From: Phycomyces blakesleeanus NRRL 1555(-)
Lineage: Eukaryota > Mucoromycota > Mucoromycetes > Mucorales > Phycomycetaceae
Direction: 5' to 3'
Length of the DNA: 64,000 nt
NCBI RefSeq assembly: GCF_001638985.1
Contig: NW_017265139.1
Span: 744,001 to 808,000, forward strand
Part shown: positions 23,705 to 34,136 of the stretch, piece after piece
Layout: every line of letters begins with the position of its first letter
How positions within the stretch are numbered: position 1 is the stretch's first letter
Translations under genes and position numbers: made by a program
The notes under the pieces: generated by a model
Told to the model about the DNA's origin: nothing
Database searches by the model: none
Seen by the model: only the letters and a program-made list of their open reading frames with translations

Positions 23705-24175
23705 ATACCTGGTAGTAAACAATCTGCCTCGCAATGAAAGATACAAGCCAGAGAACACACTTCTCGTAGGATTGATGCCTGGCCTGAAGGAACCCAAATC
23801 CAAAGAGATAAACCATTATCTCCAGCCTATGGTAGATGATCTGATAAGATTGTATGAGGGACTGGCAATCCCAACTTTTGAGTGTCCTAGTGGTGTCCAC
23901 ATCCGTGCCACATTGATGATGGTGGCCTGTGACATCCTGGCAGCAAGAAAGACAAGTGGGTTCACCTCGCACAACAGTACATGTGCATGTTACAAGTGCA
24001 ACAGACATTTCCCTTGCTTGGAAAACGGTGTCAATGTTGACTTTTGTGGGTTTGACTTCTCTCGGTGGGTGCTTCGTGATGGTATAGAGAACAGGTTGCA
24101 TGCTGAGGAGTGGGAAAGTGCTAGTAACCCCTCAGAAAGGCATTGGCTGGAGGTCAAAAATGGTGTTCGATGGTC
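23705..24175 (+). pseudogene. A2 transposase, middle segment (split gene, part 2)
   Basis: The frame continues from part 1 after A3: IYLVVNNLPRNERYKPENT, VGLMPGLKEPKSKEINHYLQP, RKTSGFTSHNSTCACYKCNR (zinc-binding cysteines), then HAEEWESASNPSERHWLEVKNG. The segment is uninterrupted to 24175, where the Ty3 element begins after the target sequence TGGTC. It corresponds to the block of A4 around 46960-47440. The gene was evidently still fairly intact when A3 and Ty3 inserted. Confidence 0.9.
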
Positions 24176-24718
24176 TGTGGTGATCCAGACACTCGGATGT
24201 TGGATTTATCACATATAAGAACATATTCATATTGGGATAGCATAGTAGCTATCATCTTGTCAGTATAAAATATATATAAACGATTAAGTAATCAGCCCAA
24301 TAATTATTACAGTTAGTACTGTAGATAATATCTTAAAGATTGTTAAGATAATTATATCATACTGCCAGGTAAACTGTGTCAGATCGATATGGAGCTAATT
24401 TAGTAGGAAGTCCTAAAGCTCTAGTATAAAAGAGAAAAGAATAGCTAAGAGCTAAAGAAGTATGATTTATGACTTGATGTCATAATTGTAACACCGACAC
24501 TAGTTAAGCAGTAAATACACTCTAATAACCAAATATAGTAAAGGAAGAAAGCCTTAAGAAACTAAGACGTAATGACAAGAGCAGATTGTGTTTTCTTATA
24601 AAAAGGGACACTTTTTATTTATGAATAAAGACAACTTATATACAGTCTCAAAGTATTTCTATACGTCTCTATTATCAAATATTTTATTTTTCTATTGTTT
24701 CGTACCTGAAATACCACA
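24176..24718 (+). repeat. 5' LTR of the Ty3 element
   Basis: 543 bases, starting TGTGGTGATCC and ending AAATACCACA (short inverted ends TGTGGT/ACCACA). A TATA-like CTTATAAAAAGGG lies at about 24595 and an AATAAA box at about 24623, giving a likely U3-R-U5 order. The gag start codon follows only 22 bases after the LTR, which leaves little room for a standard tRNA primer site plus leader; self-priming as in Tf1 is a possibility, not shown. Confidence 0.95.
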
Positions 24719-24740
24719 TTTTTTACTTTGAATTCTCGAA

Positions 24741-27700
24741 ATGTCTCAACAATCCGCTGTCAACTCTACTATCGTTTCTGGTGAAGAAACCGCCCGTGTC
24801 AACTCTGGTGTCATTCCTCCTCCTTCTGCTGCTGGTTCTGCCGACCACGATGGTGATACCGTGATGACTCCCTTGTGTTCTGAGGACGGTGCCTTTGATT
24901 CTGAAGAAGGTTCTTCTGGTTCCGATGCTGGCCGTTCTGGTTATGAGGGTGCCAATTCTCCTCGCATCTATTTGGGTAACTCTGGAGTCAGAGTTAACAA
25001 CAACCTTGTGGCCACCGTGGAAATGTTGCTGGCTTCTGCTGAGGAGGACCTCAACACTAAGAAGGGCAACTACTATGCCGCTCTAGGCCACTACTTGGGT
25101 GTTTCCAAGAGGGATCCCACCTCTACTGCTGCCAAGTCTGCTTCCAAGGGTGCCAAGGAAGCACAAGTACTGTTTGCTGAGGCTGAGCAAATACTCAAGG
25201 ACCTCAAGGCTTCCACTGCTCCTGCGTCTAAGCCTCATGACAAGAGAAGCACTCTGGTTCCCAGTAACCTACCTTTTCTCCAGCTTCGTTCTGAGGGTCC
25301 TCTGGTGAAGGCCAACCGCGATGTGTTCGATTCGGTGTATGACTTCTGCCAGGAGTTTACCACAGTCCTGGAAGCACACTCTCTGTCCTTGGATTCCTGC
25401 TGGGAACGTCTGTTGCCCACTTGTTTGAACAAGGAAGAACGTTCTTGGTTTGAGGACAAGCTCAAAGGCAAGGCCTACAACTGGAAGAAGGCGGAAAGTA
25501 TTCTTCTGGATCACTATGACATGCCGTTCTGTAAGTTCCTGAACATGGGCCGTGTCTGGTGCATGAAACAAGGCAAAGGAGAATCCGCTCGTTCTTTTGG
25601 TGCCAAGTTCCAAAAGTTCTGCCGCCAGGCCTCGTTGGACGATGGTGTTCAATTGGTTCTCTGCTTCTGGTGGAATCTGCGTCCGGAAGTCCAGGAAGCT
25701 TGTCTCATTCCTTTGTCAGCCAACTATGGCACCAAGATGCCCTCAAAGATTGAGGACATCATCTCGTTGGTGAGTGTGTCAACAAGTGACTCCACTGCTT
25801 TGTTACATAATCCTGCCAATGGTACTGCCGCGTCCTCCTGGAGTTCGTTTGCTGCTCACAATGGTGCGTCCTCTCTCTCTGCTGGTTCCCACAAGGGAAA
25901 GAAAAGGTCTTTCTCTTGCGAGCGTGGTTCTCAGTCTCCCAAGAAGGCATGGGACTTCAAGAAGGCGATGAAGGATGGCATCTGTTTCTCATGCAAGGCT
26001 CCCTGGGTTAAGGGACACTCCTGTCCAGAATGGGAGAAGTACTTGACAAAGGTGTCAAGGATGGCAGTCCGCTCCTCTGCTGGTAGACCAGCAAGAGCTT
26101 CCACTGTGGTTGAGGGGAGTCCCTCGTTGTCTTGGTCAGAGTACCAAGACAACACTAGTGCTCTGGCCAAGATGGCATTAGATTGTAAGTACAATCTTAA
26201 AGACATGGTTATTAAAAGAGATTTTAAGAACATGAGCACTAATATTACCTTTTCTATTTTGGCAAATAATTCTATTAGAACCATCTCCTTGTTGGACTGT
26301 GGGGCCACGTTCAGTTCGGTGGACAAGAATTTTTGCTTGAAGAATGGAATAGCCATTAGTTACATAAATCACATTAATAAAGATTTGTTGAACAAAAACA
26401 ATGTTCATAAGTATTTTATTCGTTTGGCTGATAGCAATACCCAGATTAAAAGAATCGGTACTTGTGTGATCAGTGTAACTTGCAATAGTAAGACTATTCA
26501 ATGCGAGTTTGAAGTAATGAATTTAACTAATAGTCATGAGTATGATTTCAGTATTGGTACTGATTATATGTCTTCTCTTGGTATTGGTATTTATGGTTTA
26601 CCTTTATCATATGATGATGCTGATTCAAGTGAGGAACGTAGAGAAGCCAATAGACGCTTCAATAATAAGAGTGATCTTCTTGAATCCATTGAGAGAGAAA
26701 ATGAACGAAAGGAAAATAATCCGGCTGTAGGTCCCAAACAGTTTGAGGATGCTATGGATTATATTCAACCGTTCATTAAAGACAATCAAGATATTCCTAA
26801 GGGTTCGTTTTGTACTATACCTGAAAGTGTTGTATGTCCGGACACTCCAGAAAATGCTACGGCGTTCAGAAGCCCTTATCCCATTCCTTACAAGATGCAA
26901 GGTGTAGTAGATGAACAGGTGAAAGAATGGCTGGACAATGGTATAATTGAAAGAGCGTCTGCAAACACACAATGGAATACGCCTTTGACTGTTGTCAAGA
27001 AGACAAACGGTAAAGGAGAAATTACTGGATATCGCGTTTGCCATGATCCCAGATTAATTAATTGCCTGTTGAAGTCAATTGATCGTATGCCTTTGCCATT
27101 GATTGGTGAATTGTTTGAAGATTTAAAGGGTGCGAATATTTATTCCACTCTGGATTTGAAATCTGCGTTTAATTCTTTGAGGTTGAACCCAAAGGACACA
27201 CACAAACTTAGTTTCACATGGCGTGGTGTACAGTACAAACCTATTGGTACAGTGTTTGGTATAAAGCATGTCAGTTCACAATTTCAAAGAACTATGAGTA
27301 TAGCTTTGGAAGGACTATCTTTTGTACGGTTTTTTGTGGATGACATTGTTTGTGCAAGCAAAACGTTCGAGGAACACAAGGAACACTTGAAGCAAGTCAT
27401 TGAGAGATTAACAAGGGTCAATTTGAAGTTGAATCCGAAAAAATGTCATTTCTTTCAGAAAGAAATTTATTTGCTTGGTTTTCATATTTCACCTGAAGGA
27501 ATTACAATGGACCGCAGAAAACTTGTTAATGTTCTTGAATTTCCTCAACCAAAGACGGGTAAAGATATCCAAAGTTATTGTGGGTTGATCAACTATTTTA
27601 GAACGTTGATTCCGAATGTATCTTCCATTATGTCGCCACTAGATTCATTGAGAAATGAAAAGTCGATTACCCATTTATGGACAAATAAGCATCAAACTGC

Positions 27701-29060
27701 ATTTAATAACTTGAAAAAAGCACTTTTGAGTGATCTGGTGTTGTCGTACCCAGATATGAACTCTCCTTTTAGTATCAGCTGTGATGCATCTCTTACTGGT
27801 ATTGGTGCAGTGTTGTATCAAGTCAAGGATGGCAAGAAAAAATATATTTCTTTTGTGGCTAAGAGCTTATCCCAAAGTGAAAGAAAGTATTCTGCGACCA
27901 AAAGAGAATTACTAGCGTTAGTATTTGCACTCAAGCGTTTTCACAAGTATGTCTATGGTTCTCACTTTACCTTGTACACGGATCACAAGGCATTGACATA
28001 TCTTCACACCCAACGTGTTGCGAATCTGATGATGATCGCATGGATGGACACGATTTTACAGTATGACTTTAAGATCGTTCATTTGCCTGGTGTTTCGAAT
28101 GTGCTTCCTGATGCGTTGTCACGTTTATCTGAAGAGACTGAAACATTATCAAATGAACTGGGTGGGGATAGTATGGTTAGATCCATCATGAGAAATAGTG
28201 CTGTCACTATGGAACCGCTACCAGACATCTTGAGTGGTGAGTACTTTACTCCTCCCACAGAAAATGAAAGGAATAAGTTATTAGTTGAAGAACATTTGAA
28301 AGGTCATTTTGGTGTAGAAGCTATACTACATGCCTTAAAGAGAAAAGGTATCTATTGGACCAGCTTGAAGAGTCAAGCAAATGATCTTATACAATCGTGT
28401 ATACAGTGTCAACGTCATAATATCACAAGAAAAGGTTACAATCCTTTAAGACCTGTGACTGCAACACTTCCTGGTGACAGTTGGGGAATAGATCTGGCTG
28501 GGCCATTTACAACATCGACTAGAGGAAATGAGTACTTGTTAGTGATGATAGACATCGCAAGCAAATTTTATGTATTGCGTGCCATACCTGATAAAAGGGC
28601 AGCTACGATTGCGTTACAAGTACTGGACGTCATTAGTACATGGGGTCCGATGAGAAAGTTGCAGAGTGATTGTGGACGGGAGTTTGTGAACTCGCTGATG
28701 ACATGTATAAAAGAGAATGTTGGTTTTGAACATGCGTTGATTTCGCAGTACCATCCTAGAGCTAATGGTGCAAGTGAAAGAGCTGTCCAGTCGGCAGTGA
28801 ACACCATTAAAAAACAAATAGTTGGTAATGTCGCTGATTGGGATCAGAAGGTGCCATCTGCGCAGTTGTTTTTGAATAGCAAGTATAATGCTAGGACTAA
28901 GAGTACACCATTCTCGTTAATGTTTGGAAGGAATCCAAATGACTTTGTTGATTTTAGTAAAGAAAAGGATAGTGCAACTGCTGAACAGATTCAGAAAGAG
29001 TTGCAAGAAAAAATTAAAAGAATGACTGAGATAGTCTACCTGCCATGTTTGAACACGTAA
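24741..29060 (+). CDS. Gag-Pol polyprotein of the Ty3 element
   Basis: A single frame of 1439 codons. An N-terminal Ser/Ala/acidic gag region ends with a zinc knuckle (CFSCKAPWVKGHSC, residues about 413-426). The protease motif is LLDCGATFSS (about 515-524). Reverse transcriptase carries FFVDD (about 864-868) in place of the usual YxDD. RNase H has SCDAS and TKRELLAL. Integrase has the HHCC zinc segment (about 1180-1230) and the D,D35E triad in GIDLAGP, SDCGREF and GASERA. The frame ends early at 29060: one base appears missing in TACCTGCC near 29039, where the next frame (29045-29638) carries the rest. Base use changes sharply at about 26180, GC-richer before and AT-rich after. Confidence 0.95.
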   Translation: MSQQSAVNSTIVSGEETARVNSGVIPPPSAAGSADHDGDTVMTPLCSEDGAFDSEEGSSGSDAGRSGYEGANSPRIYLGNSGVRVNNNLVATVEMLLASAEEDLNTKKGNYYAALGHYLGVSKRDPTSTAAKSASKGAKEAQVLFAEAEQILKDLKASTAPASKPHDKRSTLVPSNLPFLQLRSEGPLVKANRDVFDSVYDFCQEFTTVLEAHSLSLDSCWERLLPTCLNKEERSWFEDKLKGKAYNWKKAESILLDHYDMPFCKFLNMGRVWCMKQGKGESARSFGAKFQKFCRQASLDDGVQLVLCFWWNLRPEVQEACLIPLSANYGTKMPSKIEDIISLVSVSTSDSTALLHNPANGTAASSWSSFAAHNGASSLSAGSHKGKKRSFSCERGSQSPKKAWDFKKAMKDGICFSCKAPWVKGHSCPEWEKYLTKVSRMAVRSSAGRPARASTVVEGSPSLSWSEYQDNTSALAKMALDCKYNLKDMVIKRDFKNMSTNITFSILANNSIRTISLLDCGATFSSVDKNFCLKNGIAISYINHINKDLLNKNNVHKYFIRLADSNTQIKRIGTCVISVTCNSKTIQCEFEVMNLTNSHEYDFSIGTDYMSSLGIGIYGLPLSYDDADSSEERREANRRFNNKSDLLESIERENERKENNPAVGPKQFEDAMDYIQPFIKDNQDIPKGSFCTIPESVVCPDTPENATAFRSPYPIPYKMQGVVDEQVKEWLDNGIIERASANTQWNTPLTVVKKTNGKGEITGYRVCHDPRLINCLLKSIDRMPLPLIGELFEDLKGANIYSTLDLKSAFNSLRLNPKDTHKLSFTWRGVQYKPIGTVFGIKHVSSQFQRTMSIALEGLSFVRFFVDDIVCASKTFEEHKEHLKQVIERLTRVNLKLNPKKCHFFQKEIYLLGFHISPEGITMDRRKLVNVLEFPQPKTGKDIQSYCGLINYFRTLIPNVSSIMSPLDSLRNEKSITHLWTNKHQTAFNNLKKALLSDLVLSYPDMNSPFSISCDASLTGIGAVLYQVKDGKKKYISFVAKSLSQSERKYSATKRELLALVFALKRFHKYVYGSHFTLYTDHKALTYLHTQRVANLMMIAWMDTILQYDFKIVHLPGVSNVLPDALSRLSEETETLSNELGGDSMVRSIMRNSAVTMEPLPDILSGEYFTPPTENERNKLLVEEHLKGHFGVEAILHALKRKGIYWTSLKSQANDLIQSCIQCQRHNITRKGYNPLRPVTATLPGDSWGIDLAGPFTTSTRGNEYLLVMIDIASKFYVLRAIPDKRAATIALQVLDVISTWGPMRKLQSDCGREFVNSLMTCIKENVGFEHALISQYHPRANGASERAVQSAVNTIKKQIVGNVADWDQKVPSAQLFLNSKYNARTKSTPFSLMFGRNPNDFVDFSKEKDSATAEQIQKELQEKIKRMTEIVYLPCLNT

Positions 29061-29638
29061 AGCATGTCACAGAAAAGCAAAAGGAACGCTTTGATGGAAG
29101 TCACAAAATGATAGATCTGGTTGCAGGAACCACGGTAATGATTTTGGTGACAGAAAAACAGAATAAATTAGATCTGAAGTATAAGGGATTCTACACTGTT
29201 GTTAGAAAGACTGCTGCCAATACTTATGTATTGAAAAATGAAAAGGGATTTTTAGAACCAAGGAATTATCCTCCTTTATTGAAAAAAGTTTCTGACAAGG
29301 TATTAGAGCAAAAGAATGACTTTTTTGAAGTCGAAGCAATTATTGGGCACATAAAAGATGACAAGAACAATTATTTGTATAGATGCAAATGGTTGGATTA
29401 TGATGAGTCTCACGATACCTGGGAGCCAGAGGATCATTTTACCGATCCTAAGTTCATAAAAGAATACTGGCAAAGAATTAGTGAAGCTCCAGAAGGTATC
29501 AAAGACATCAATAAGGCCAATAAGAAATTATTAAAGGATATGAAAGTTGCATATTCCGCACCTAAAGAAAATTCGGGTACTAAAAGGAAGAATTATGCAA
29601 AGACAGCTTATCAAAAGAAAAAACGCAGTAAGGTCTAA
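29045..29638 (+). CDS. Integrase C-terminus and chromodomain of the Ty3 element (frameshifted tail of Pol)
   Basis: The frame overlaps the end of Gag-Pol by 16 bases in a different register and continues the integrase C-terminal domain (EKQKERFDGSHK, LKYKGFYTVVRK). It then has a chromodomain (EVEAIIGHIKDDKNNYLYRC, WLDYDESHDTWEPEDHF, about residues 97-145), and ends in a basic, NLS-like tail (KRKNYAK, KKKRSKV). Chromodomains direct Ty3-type integration to modified chromatin in known chromoviruses. A single deleted C near 29039 explains the break; a programmed shift is less likely because chromoviruses normally keep this region in the pol frame. Confidence 0.9.
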   Translation: MFEHVKHVTEKQKERFDGSHKMIDLVAGTTVMILVTEKQNKLDLKYKGFYTVVRKTAANTYVLKNEKGFLEPRNYPPLLKKVSDKVLEQKNDFFEVEAIIGHIKDDKNNYLYRCKWLDYDESHDTWEPEDHFTDPKFIKEYWQRISEAPEGIKDINKANKKLLKDMKVAYSAPKENSGTKRKNYAKTAYQKKKRSKV

Positions 29639-29756
29639 ATAAAGAGTTATTTGAGCACCACAGTACTCGTTTAAAATAAAAAAAAAAGAACAAGCTGATC
29701 AGAAGAATTGCATAGAGTACTTGAACGGTATTTAGTTAATACCTGGGTGGGGATAA

Positions 29757-30297
29757 TGTGGTGATCCAGACACTCGGATGTTGGATTTATCACATATAAG
29801 AACATATTCATATTGGGATAGCGTAGTAGCTATCATCTTGTCAGTATAAAATATATATAAACGATTAAGTAATCAGCCTAATAATTATTACAGTTAGTAC
29901 TGTAGATAATATCAAAGATTGTTAAGATAATTATATCATACTGCCGGGTAAACTGTGTCAGATCGATATGGAGCTAATTTAGTAGGAAGTCCTAAAGCTC
30001 TAGTATAAAAGAGAAAAGAATAGCTAAGAGCTAAAGAAGTACGATTTATGACTTGATGTCATAATTGTAACACCGACACTAGTTAAGCAGTAAATACACT
30101 CTAATAACCAAATATAGTAAAGGAAGAAAGCCTTAAGAAACTAAGACGTAATGACAAGAGCAGATTGTGTTTTCTTATAAAAAGGGACACTTTTTATTTA
30201 TGAATAAAGACAACTTATATACAGTCTCAAAGTATTTCTATACGTCTCTATTATCAAATATTTTATTTTTCTATTGTTTTGTACCTGAAATACCACA
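29757..30297 (+). repeat. 3' LTR of the Ty3 element
   Basis: 541 bases, about 99 percent identical to the 5' LTR; the two lost bases are a TT at about 29913. It ends ACCACA before the repeated target TGGTC at 30298. Confidence 0.95.
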
Positions 30298-31746
30298 TGG
30301 TCGCAGTTGCATCGCCTTGGATACCTTGATCTAGTACGTGGAACAATCATCGATCCCATGCATAATTTATTCCTGGGAACGCCTAAAAGATTGATGGATC
30401 ATTGGATCAAAGACAAAGACATTCAAGATGGCGATTTTGTGGCAATGCAGAAGACTGCAGAAATGATGATTGTGCCTGGTGGATACACCTCTTTGAACTC
30501 GAAAATAGGAAAGCAGTTTTCGTATATGAAGGCAGACGAGTGGAAGTCATGAGTGCTTGTATACTTGTCAGTTCTGTTGAAAGATGCTCTTGCAAAAGAC
30601 AGATTCGAAAACTGGATTAACTTTGATAATGTATGCTGCCTGTTGATCAAGCCAACAATCACGTTTGATGAAGTCAACACTGCCCATCAGTTTCTTCAAA
30701 CTTTTTGCACCAGATGTGACGAGCCGTACAATGCCAAAATCCTCACCTGTAATATGCACCTACACCTTCATCTTCGAGATACAATTCGTGATTTTGGACC
30801 AGTATACAGTTATTGGCTATTTGGGTTTGAGCGATTTAACAGGTTGTTAAAAAATTTGAAGACAAACAGGAAGATCAGGTTTGAAGAAACATTTATGAAG
30901 AAATTTATTGAAGATGTGCACAAAGACGATCTTGTCAACAGTTTCCTTCAGAGTATCCGCCAGACATCTGCATTTCCTCTCCTTACCAAACTCACTTCTT
31001 CCTTTACACCCGCCACCATTCCATCCATCTGTCAACGTACCTTCCGCATACAGTCATTTGTTGAGGCTTCTGAAGATCAAAATGTACTTGTAAAAGGCAA
31101 CGAACCTCTCCCTCCTTCTGCATTCCCTCTATCATTAAAATCCGCTACCACAATGAGTGACATTCACTATGTTCATCTCTTACAATACTACAAAGTTGCG
31201 TACAACAATGAACAATTAGTTCACTTTCAATAAGCGTCGGAATCGCCATACTTTGTTGACAATACAATCACCCTGTTGAAATACATCAACATCCTTGGGC
31301 AGGTCTACAAGGGTAAAGGTGAATCTGGAAGTCGTGGCTCTCTTGTACAAGCAAAGTTCATTGGAAGTACTGGTGAGCATATCATTGCATACACGGGTCA
31401 AATACAGTACATTTTCACCCATTCTTTCACTCCTCCACCCACCTCTTCATCCCTTACTCCCTTGCTCCGCACCCATCGCCACCCAACACAACTTCTTTAC
31501 AATTCTCAACATATTTTTGCATTTATCAAATGGTACACACCCGAAAATGATAAATCGCGAGAGTACAAACACGTTGAAACCTGCTTTCCAACATTTTCTC
31601 CTGACGATTTCCAATGTGTATTGCCAGTGCATAGAATTATGTTAGAAGTAGCAACTGCTGAGCACACAACACGCAGAAAAGTAAAAAAGATGCTGGTCAT
31701 TCCTTTACCAAAAAAAACAATACATTTAAAAAATAATAAAATATAA
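30298..31746 (+). pseudogene. A2 transposase, 3' segment (split gene, part 3)
   Basis: After one copy of TGGTC the frame resumes with SQLHRLGYLDLVRGTIIDPMHN (third catalytic Asp kept in IDPMH), GKQFSYMKADEW, PVLLKD-type sequence, HLHLHLRDTIRDFGPVYSYW and FERFNRLLKN (catalytic Glu region), then the C-terminal LGQVYKGKG, IFAFIKWY and LPVHRIMLEVA...VIPLPKK. TGA at 30550 replaces Trp (A4 has WKFW) and TAA at 31231 breaks the frame. Later stretches are colinear with A1 and A4. With parts 1 and 2 this is one gene of roughly 1000 codons, now inactive. Confidence 0.9.
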
Positions 31747-31859
31747 CTCCCTTTTTTAAAGGCACACAGAAAAGAATAATCATAGTGTTTGTATTTGTTG
31801 GTACATTTATCATTGTCAGATGGAGGATCTGGAGGATGTAGAGGATAAGAAAACAAAAT

Positions 31860-33119
31860 TTATTGAAACTCATATCTAAAAGCCCAGTGAGGGAGAAGGG
31901 ACATCAATCTAGGCGGGACTGCTAAAACAGCATCTCTACCAAACGACCTCTTCAACATCTGACACGAATTGAAGTCCATGCGATTACGCATAAAATCATT
32001 AACAACCGCAAGAAGGTGATTGTACTAAATACAAATAAGTGATTAATCAAAGTTCTGTTTCATTTACATCCATAAAAAAATAAAAAAAAGCTATATACAA
32101 TAATGTAAACAAAAGAAATTACCTCATCACTTCTCCAACTTGGATGCACTGTACAAATTGCATGGTTGCTCAAGACTCCAGGCATATTGTCTTCAGATTC
32201 GCCCTCAGACATTGCTTCTTTCTGTAAGAGTCCGTTGCAGCTCTTACCCACCTTCACATCAATTTCAGCCTTGAATGTATGGTAGGTCAGCTCGCGATGG
32301 TCAAAATGCTAGTTTATAAATGTATTAATATGAATACATTTAATTTGCAATCAAAATATACTTCTAATATACATTGTCTCTCGATCTGCTTTTCTTGACC
32401 GTGAATTTGTCTTTTTGCGCGCTTCATAGGATTCCTTGACTCGGCGTCTCGTTCCACAAAAGTTTGTGTAGATACAATTGCTAATATTGGTCTGTTGAAC
32501 ACTAGTCCCAACAACCTTTGGAGCCAGGTATGCATGAAGGTCATGCATCGGCTGTCTGTTGGGTGGAAGTCTGTAATCAACATTAACATCCCAACTGCGC
32601 TTGCTGTCATTAGTTGCAACTAGTTCTGGCTTATTTGATTTGAAGTTGTGTTTCTTCAACTCTCCTTGGCTAAGAGCCTATACTTAGTATGAGATATTAT
32701 GTTAATGAACTACTATACATCTCAACACTTACTAAAACTCTAGTGCGATCCTGTTTACTAAGTTCACCAGTGTTTGCACCAGTAAGAACCACTGGACCAA
32801 CAGAAGGAGCAGCAGAAGAGATACCAAAAAAAGTCTCAGAAGGTGTTGTATACTAATTCAGAGTAGAACCAATGGAAGAAGCTGCGAAAGGGACAGAAGC
32901 AGAAGCAGGTATAGTAATAGGAGCAATAACTGCAAGAAGTTCTCCAGAGGCATTGGCAATGCTATCAAGTATTTCCAATGAATCTTTGTTCCCCTTGATG
33001 ACAATGCCAATGTTTGAATCTATGGTCTTGAGGCTTTCCTCCATAGCGGTGAGCCTTCTTAAAAGCTCAGTATATTCCGGGGATGGAGCTGGGGCAATTG
33101 ACTAACAATTGTTAACCAT
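31860..33119 (-). pseudogene. Family A accessory protein of A2, four exons, two nonsense codons
   Basis: Minus-strand exons are 33119-32733, 32677-32373, 32308-32123 and 32024-31860, with GT-AG junctions. Exon 1 encodes a coiled N-terminus (YTELLRRLTAMEESLKTID). Exon 2 holds a mixed basic region (GTRRRVKESYEARKK). Exon 3 carries KEAMSEGESEDN and HPSWRSDE, and exon 4 ends PHWAFRYEFQ. The plan and motifs match A3 and A4. Two TAG codons in exon 1 (near 33102 and 32853) disable it, unless an internal Met at 33044 is used and the second stop is avoided. It faces the transposase, 113 bases apart. Confidence 0.85.
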
Positions 33120-33424
33120 GGTCTGAAAGCTATCTAATAAAATGTTATACATGAGTTGATTGTTAATTATATTTGTTTTATATATCTATTCATTGTATAT
33201 ATAGGGTATTATTAACATACAAAAGAAGTTAGATGTTAAGTGAAAGAATAAAGTGTAGTTAATGGAAAGATGGTAAAAGTAAAAGCAAGAACCCATTTAT
33301 TATATTACACTTGTTGCTATAAATACTCAGGATTTCTTTAATATGCGTATCTCTATTAATACTTCCTGAAATCAATGGGGTACAAATCGGCTTTGAACAT
33401 GCTTTTTTCAACTCAATCCAATAT

Positions 33425-34136
33425 ATGATTTTTGTCTTTTGGCCTTTTGGCCCTTTGGTCTTTTGTTCTTTTTGTTTTTTTTTCATTTCCAAGTTTTCTC
33501 TCTTCTCTCTCTTTCCAACATTTATTATATTTACAGACTTTCTTGGTAAGATATCTTCTTCTTTAGTATTATATATATATATATATAACTAAAATGATAA
33601 TAATTGTTTTCTATTACTACAGACACTCGCGTTTTGTTACCTTCTGATGCATCCCCTTCACAATGTTCGTCTGGATTAGCTAAGGTTAGTAAATATACTT
33701 TATGCCATCATTCTATAAAATTATTCCAACCTTTTCCTTTCTTTTGTATAGGCCATATCGCCAAAATTACTCTCTACTATTAAACACAGTTATGAACACG
33801 GTAATATTTTATTTTATTTCAATCTATCTCTTTTTAATAAGCACACGGCTTAACATAATTTCTATTATAGATGAACCTCCTTCTCATGAGCACATCGCGA
33901 ATCAAGAACTTTCATTTCATACAAGTGTCATCGACATGGTAAATTTTATTTTTATTTTTGTACATATAACAATATTATTTATTTTGTATATTAATGCATA
34001 TCATTTACTGAAGACAATATCAGCGCCTCCTATGTACTCTCTTGGTCTGCAAATAAATCCTTTTGCTTCAGGTAGGTAAATAAAATATTCTACCACACAG
34101 TTCACAAACAATAATTTTTTTTCAGCATTTTTATAG
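33425..34136 (+). CDS. Small six-exon gene of A2, intact, 122 codons, unknown family
   Basis: Exons 33425-33545, 33623-33684, 33752-33800, 33871-33938, 34014-34071 and 34126-34136 join in one open frame through five GT-AG introns (62-77 bases), ending at TAG; an AATAAA box follows within five bases. The product has a Phe-rich hydrophobic N-terminus of about 37 residues (FCFFFISKFSLFSLF), resembling a signal or membrane anchor, then a polar tail (LLPSDASPSQCSSG, HEHIANQELSF, MYSLGLQIN). A4 carries a homologue with identical lengths for exons 2-5. It lies between the accessory gene and the right terminal repeat, divergent from the accessory gene. Function unknown; I recognise no domain. Confidence 0.65.

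Larger units (their letters stand above)
24176..30297 (+). mobile_element. Full-length Ty3-type chromodomain LTR retrotransposon, 6122 bases
   Basis: Two LTRs (24176-24718 and 29757-30297) flank a gag-pol reading frame. The 5-base target duplication is TGGTC (24171-24175 and 30298-30302). The LTRs differ by five substitutions, all transitions, and one 2-base indel, so the insertion is recent. A purine-rich tract GGGTGGGGATAA immediately precedes the 3' LTR. The domain order protease, reverse transcriptase, RNase H, integrase, chromodomain identifies a Ty3/gypsy chromovirus. The element lies in the same orientation as the A2 transposase gene that it splits. Confidence 0.97.

Noticed and set aside
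23517..23705. 62-codon plus-strand ORF ending at the A3 border
   Set aside because: Its C-terminal codons are the A3 terminal inverted repeat, so the frame is incidental.
24889..26730. Many overlapping frames on both strands inside gag-pol
   Set aside because: They are antisense or out-of-frame shadows of the long Gag-Pol frame, with no domain signal of their own.
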